Assembly: GCA_937915515.1 (NCBI GenBank)
Contig: CALGIK010000121.1
Span: 1 to 8,438, forward strand
Direction of reading: 5' to 3'
Source: an uncultured Clostridia bacterium
Lineage (GTDB): Bacteria; Bacillota; Clostridia; Christensenellales; CAG-314
DNA length: 8,438 nucleotides
The notes below the pieces were generated by a model. It saw only the letters and a program-made list of their open reading frames with translations. It was not told where the DNA came from and did not search any database. Within the stretch, counting starts at the first letter, position 1. Each line of letters starts with the position of its first letter. Below, one piece after another: positions 6,256 to 8,438 of this stretch. The translations under genes were made by a program, and so were the position numbers.

Positions 6256-7380
6256 ATGCGAAAATTATTCGTACCGGATTATTTTTTAAAGTTTAGGTGT
6301 AAATGCGGCGAATGCCGTAATTGCTGTTGTGTCGGTTGGAAAGTCACCATAAGTTATTTAGAATACTGTCATTTGTTAGGTTTTTTGTGCAAAAAAAGTA
6401 TGCGTTCTAAAATTGATGCGGCGTTGTGCGTTTTGGATAAACCCACAGAGGAAAGTTACGCTTTAATAAAACGTGATTATTTGGGCAATTGTCCTTTGCG
6501 TGACAGGACAGACGGAAAGTGTCTCTTGCATAAGGAATGCGGCGAAATGGCTTTACCTGCTGTTTGCAGGCTGTATCCGAGAAATATTCTTTTTGATGCG
6601 CTTAAGGAAGGTTCTTGCGCCAACAGCTGCGAAGCCGTTTTAGAGTTGTTGTATGCCGACGACAATAAGGTTAAAATGATGACGGCAGAGATGTTTGACA
6701 GTGCATATTTTTACAAAAGTCAAGAAAAAATAAGCAAAAACGAAGACAACAGCGAGGAGGAAAAAGCAATATTTCTCCAAAATAAAGCTGTAGAAATTTT
6801 GGAAGACCGCACAAAGCCGCTGGCAAAACGTTTTAGTATTTTAGGAAATTATTTAATAAACAACGGTTATGCGCCAAAATTGATAAGTATTTGCGAAAAT
6901 AAAACTTTCGCCAAAATAAATGTATTTATAGACATTTTAGAGTTATGCCAAGAAGCACTTAATTACAGCGTTAATTTTGACAAATATTACAAAGTCTTTG
7001 ATAATATTACTATGCCGAACGATTTTGAGAATTATACTTTTTTATATAAACGCTACCTGATTTTGAAACAAGAATTTGAAAATAGTTTTGAAAACTGGCA
7101 AGTTAAGCTTGAAAAAACAATGATTAATCACATTTTTTATGAGAGATTTCCCGCCGATGTTGTTGTGTTTAGCGGATTTTCCCAACTCTGTATTGTATAT
7201 GCGCTAACTAAATTTTGCCTTATTTTTTATCAGCCTAAAAGCAATAACGATTTTGTTGACTGTGTAGCAGGCTTAAACAGGTGTTTTGAGCACAGCTCTC
7301 TTTTACAACTGTTAGACGCAGCTATTAAACGTGACAATAACGAAAATATAAATTTTTTATCCGCTCTGGTTAATTTTTAA
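6256..7380 (+). CDS. FliB-like cysteine-rich protein (flagellin lysine-N-methylase family, CxxC cluster)
   Basis: The 374-residue protein resembles proteins commonly annotated as flagellin lysine-N-methylase (FliB) in Clostridia. The N-terminus VPDYFLKFRCKCGEC...CCVGW has Cys15, 17, 20, 23, 24 and 25. It is followed by GNCPLRDRTDGKCLLHKECGE (Cys79, 89, 95), AVCRLYPRN (Cys104) and GSCANSCEAV (Cys121, 125). This spacing is typical of the YkgJ/FliB CxxCxxCC family, thought to bind a metal or an iron-sulfur cluster. The C-terminal half (about 130-374) is helical-looking and poor in Cys; I recognise no domain there. FliB methylates flagellin lysines in Salmonella, but no flagellar gene is present here and many family members occur in non-motile species, so the substrate is unknown. 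The gene has its own promoter. It stops with TAA seven bases before the BirA box, with no terminator between it and birA. Confidence 0.8.
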   Translation: MRKLFVPDYFLKFRCKCGECRNCCCVGWKVTISYLEYCHLLGFLCKKSMRSKIDAALCVLDKPTEESYALIKRDYLGNCPLRDRTDGKCLLHKECGEMALPAVCRLYPRNILFDALKEGSCANSCEAVLELLYADDNKVKMMTAEMFDSAYFYKSQEKISKNEDNSEEEKAIFLQNKAVEILEDRTKPLAKRFSILGNYLINNGYAPKLISICENKTFAKINVFIDILELCQEALNYSVNFDKYYKVFDNITMPNDFENYTFLYKRYLILKQEFENSFENWQVKLEKTMINHIFYERFPADVVVFSGFSQLCIVYALTKFCLIFYQPKSNNDFVDCVAGLNRCFEHSSLLQLLDAAIKRDNNENINFLSALVNF

Positions 7381-7387
7381 TAAATAA

Positions 7388-7419
7388 TTGTAAACCGCAA
7401 TATTTAATTTGGTTGACAA
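7388..7419. promoter_or_regulatory. BirA operator (biotin repressor box) over the birA -35 element
   Basis: TTGTAAACC (7388-7396), 14 bases, then GGTTGACAA (7411-7419). The BirA box as I know it is TTGTAAACC-N14/15-GGTTTACAA, so 17 of 18 half-site bases match and the spacing fits. With flanking bases the inverted repeat is 11 bp per arm with one mismatch (7386-7396 and 7411-7421). The single departure (T to G in the right arm) creates the TTGACA -35 of the birA promoter, so bound BirA should occlude RNA polymerase. Confidence 0.85.
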
Positions 7420-7441
7420 TTATTTTCCTTTTTGATATATT
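7413..7441 (+). promoter_or_regulatory. Sigma-A promoter of birA
   Basis: A perfect TTGACA (7413-7418), 17 bases, then TATATT (7436-7441). Transcription would start near 7448, about 25 bases before the ATG at 7473. The -35 lies wholly within the right arm of the BirA box. Confidence 0.82.
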
Positions 7442-7462
7442 TTTAGTGTTTATTAGATTATT

Positions 7463-7467
7463 GGAGA
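7463..7467 (+). promoter_or_regulatory. Ribosome binding site deciding the birA start
   Basis: GGAGA at 7463-7467, with GGAG six bases before the ATG at 7473. A longer frame from TTG at 7413 would start inside the -35 box, ahead of the predicted transcription start, so it is not used. Confidence 0.8.
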
Positions 7468-7472
7468 ATACA

Positions 7473-8420
7473 ATGCTTAAAGATGAATTGTTAGAAGTTT
7501 TGGAGAATAATCGAGGTAGTTTTGTAAACGGCACAAAGTTTGCGCAAAAGTTTTTTGTCAGCAAAAACGCCGTCAGCAAAGCGGCAAAAGCGCTGTGTGA
7601 CGAAGGGTATCCCATTATTTCGACGCCAAATAAAGGTTATACGCTTGTAGGCAATATTTTATCCGCACAGGGGATAAAAAAGTATTTAAACAATGTTTTT
7701 TTTGACGTAATATTGTTTAACAGTGTAGACAGTACAAACAACGAGGTTAAAAAACAGGCGAGAGAGGGCGCAAAAGAGGGACTGACAATAGCAGCACGAC
7801 AACAGACAAGCGGCAAAGGCAGGCGTAACAGAACATTTTTTTCGCCTGTTGACAGCGGCGTATATTTTAGCATATTGGTCAGACCCGACATAGATTTAAA
7901 CAAGAGTCTTTATTTGACTACACTTTCCGCCGTTGCCGTATGCAATGCGATTGAAAAAATTTTTGGTATAAGCACACAAATAAAATGGGTAAACGATATT
8001 TATTACAAAAACAAAAAAGTCTGCGGGATTTTGACCGAGGGCGAAACGGACATCGAAAACAACAAACTTAATTTTGCCGTTGTGGGCATAGGCATAAACG
8101 TCAACCGTCCTTTTAACGGTTTTCCTCAGGAAATTAGAGAAACAGCGACAAATCTGGACGAAGATTGTCTTGAAGAAACCAACAACAAGTTGGTTGCGGC
8201 GGTACTAAACAATTTTTATGCTTACTACAAAAATATAGCCGATAAAACCTTTTTGGAGGAGTATCGTCAAAAAAGTTTATTAACGGGGAAAACAGTAAAA
8301 GTAAGCGACGGCAGGATCGCTTTTGTGGAAGAAATTGACGACGAATTTAATTTGATTGTCAATTACTCTGACAAAACAAGAGGAATACTTAACAGCGGCG
8401 AAGTAAGCGTAAAACTTTAA
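7473..8420 (+). CDS. birA: Bifunctional biotin--[acetyl-CoA-carboxylase] ligase / biotin operon repressor BirA
   Basis: BirA makes biotinyl-5'-AMP from biotin and ATP and transfers biotin to a lysine on carboxylase carrier proteins. The two-domain form also represses transcription when carrying biotinyl-AMP. The chosen frame gives 315 residues. Residues 1-60 form a winged helix-turn-helix (VSKNAVSKAAKALCDEGY, then TPNKGYTLV). The catalytic domain has VDSTNNEV (85-92), the biotinyl-AMP loop SGKGRRNR (113-120; usual form GRGRRGR, with the key Arg kept at 117), KWVNDIY (171-177), KVCGILTE (182-189, with the Lys expected to contact biotin) and VVGIGINVN (193-201). The C-terminal cap (about 270-315) contains GKTVKVSDG and RGILNSGEV. 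Loop changes (R to K, G to N) are departures from the E. coli form. A BirA box in its own promoter supports a working repressor. It ends with TAA 18 bases before the window edge. Confidence 0.95.
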   Translation: MLKDELLEVLENNRGSFVNGTKFAQKFFVSKNAVSKAAKALCDEGYPIISTPNKGYTLVGNILSAQGIKKYLNNVFFDVILFNSVDSTNNEVKKQAREGAKEGLTIAARQQTSGKGRRNRTFFSPVDSGVYFSILVRPDIDLNKSLYLTTLSAVAVCNAIEKIFGISTQIKWVNDIYYKNKKVCGILTEGETDIENNKLNFAVVGIGINVNRPFNGFPQEIRETATNLDEDCLEETNNKLVAAVLNNFYAYYKNIADKTFLEEYRQKSLLTGKTVKVSDGRIAFVEEIDDEFNLIVNYSDKTRGILNSGEVSVKL

Positions 8421-8438
8421 TTTATATTACTTTTTTAC

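Noticed and set aside
7413..7472. Longer BirA start at TTG 7413
   Set aside because: This codon is inside the -35 box, upstream of the predicted transcription start. The added residues are hydrophobic and not part of BirA, and the ATG at 7473 has a good ribosome site.
1..8438. CRISPR array, tRNA or rRNA genes, insertion sequence or phage genes
   Set aside because: I saw no spaced direct repeats, cloverleaf, rRNA segments, transposase or terminal repeats.

Overview
The window is AT-rich bacterial DNA that reads like a low-GC Firmicute, most likely an uncultured gut-type Clostridium relative. I infer this from gene content: an XRE-cupin regulator heading a pot operon, a FliB-like CxxC protein, a bifunctional HTH-BirA, and strong AAGGAGG-type ribosome sites. 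I cannot place it to genus.

Layout. Bases 1-758 (+) hold the C-terminal part of transcription termination factor Rho, cut by the window edge. A 15-bp hairpin (801-841) separates it from a convergent five-gene polyamine-uptake operon on the minus strand (5899 down to 884): XRE-cupin regulator, potA (ATPase), potB and potC (permeases), and potD (binding lipoprotein). The genes overlap or nearly touch, so translation is probably coupled. A consensus promoter (TTGACA-N16-TATAAT) drives it from the AT-rich gap at 5900-6255. From the other side of that gap, a second promoter reads rightward into a FliB-like cysteine-rich protein (6256-7380). Next comes birA (7473-8420), with its own promoter and a near-perfect BirA operator lying across the -35 box.

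How it works together. The regulator probably senses polyamines through its cupin domain and controls its own operon. PotA would power PotBC, and PotD would deliver spermidine or putrescine. BirA attaches biotin to carboxylase carriers, and here it probably also represses its own gene when biotinyl-AMP accumulates.

Points of most interest. (1) potA is split by one in-frame UAG between the D-loop and the H-loop of the ATPase, while everything on both sides stays conserved. This may be a fresh nonsense mutation, a sequence error, suppression or readthrough, or a true split ATPase. (2) The PotA C-terminus appears to carry two tandem TOBE-like units. (3) PotD has a lipobox and also a C-terminal membrane helix. 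(4) The BirA box is fused to the birA promoter. (5) A perfect 13-bp inverted repeat starts at base 1, inside the rho P-loop region, where the protein also departs from the usual Rho sequence; this suggests a fold-back artefact at a contig end. I found no mobile element, CRISPR array, tRNA or rRNA, and no clearly new multi-gene system.
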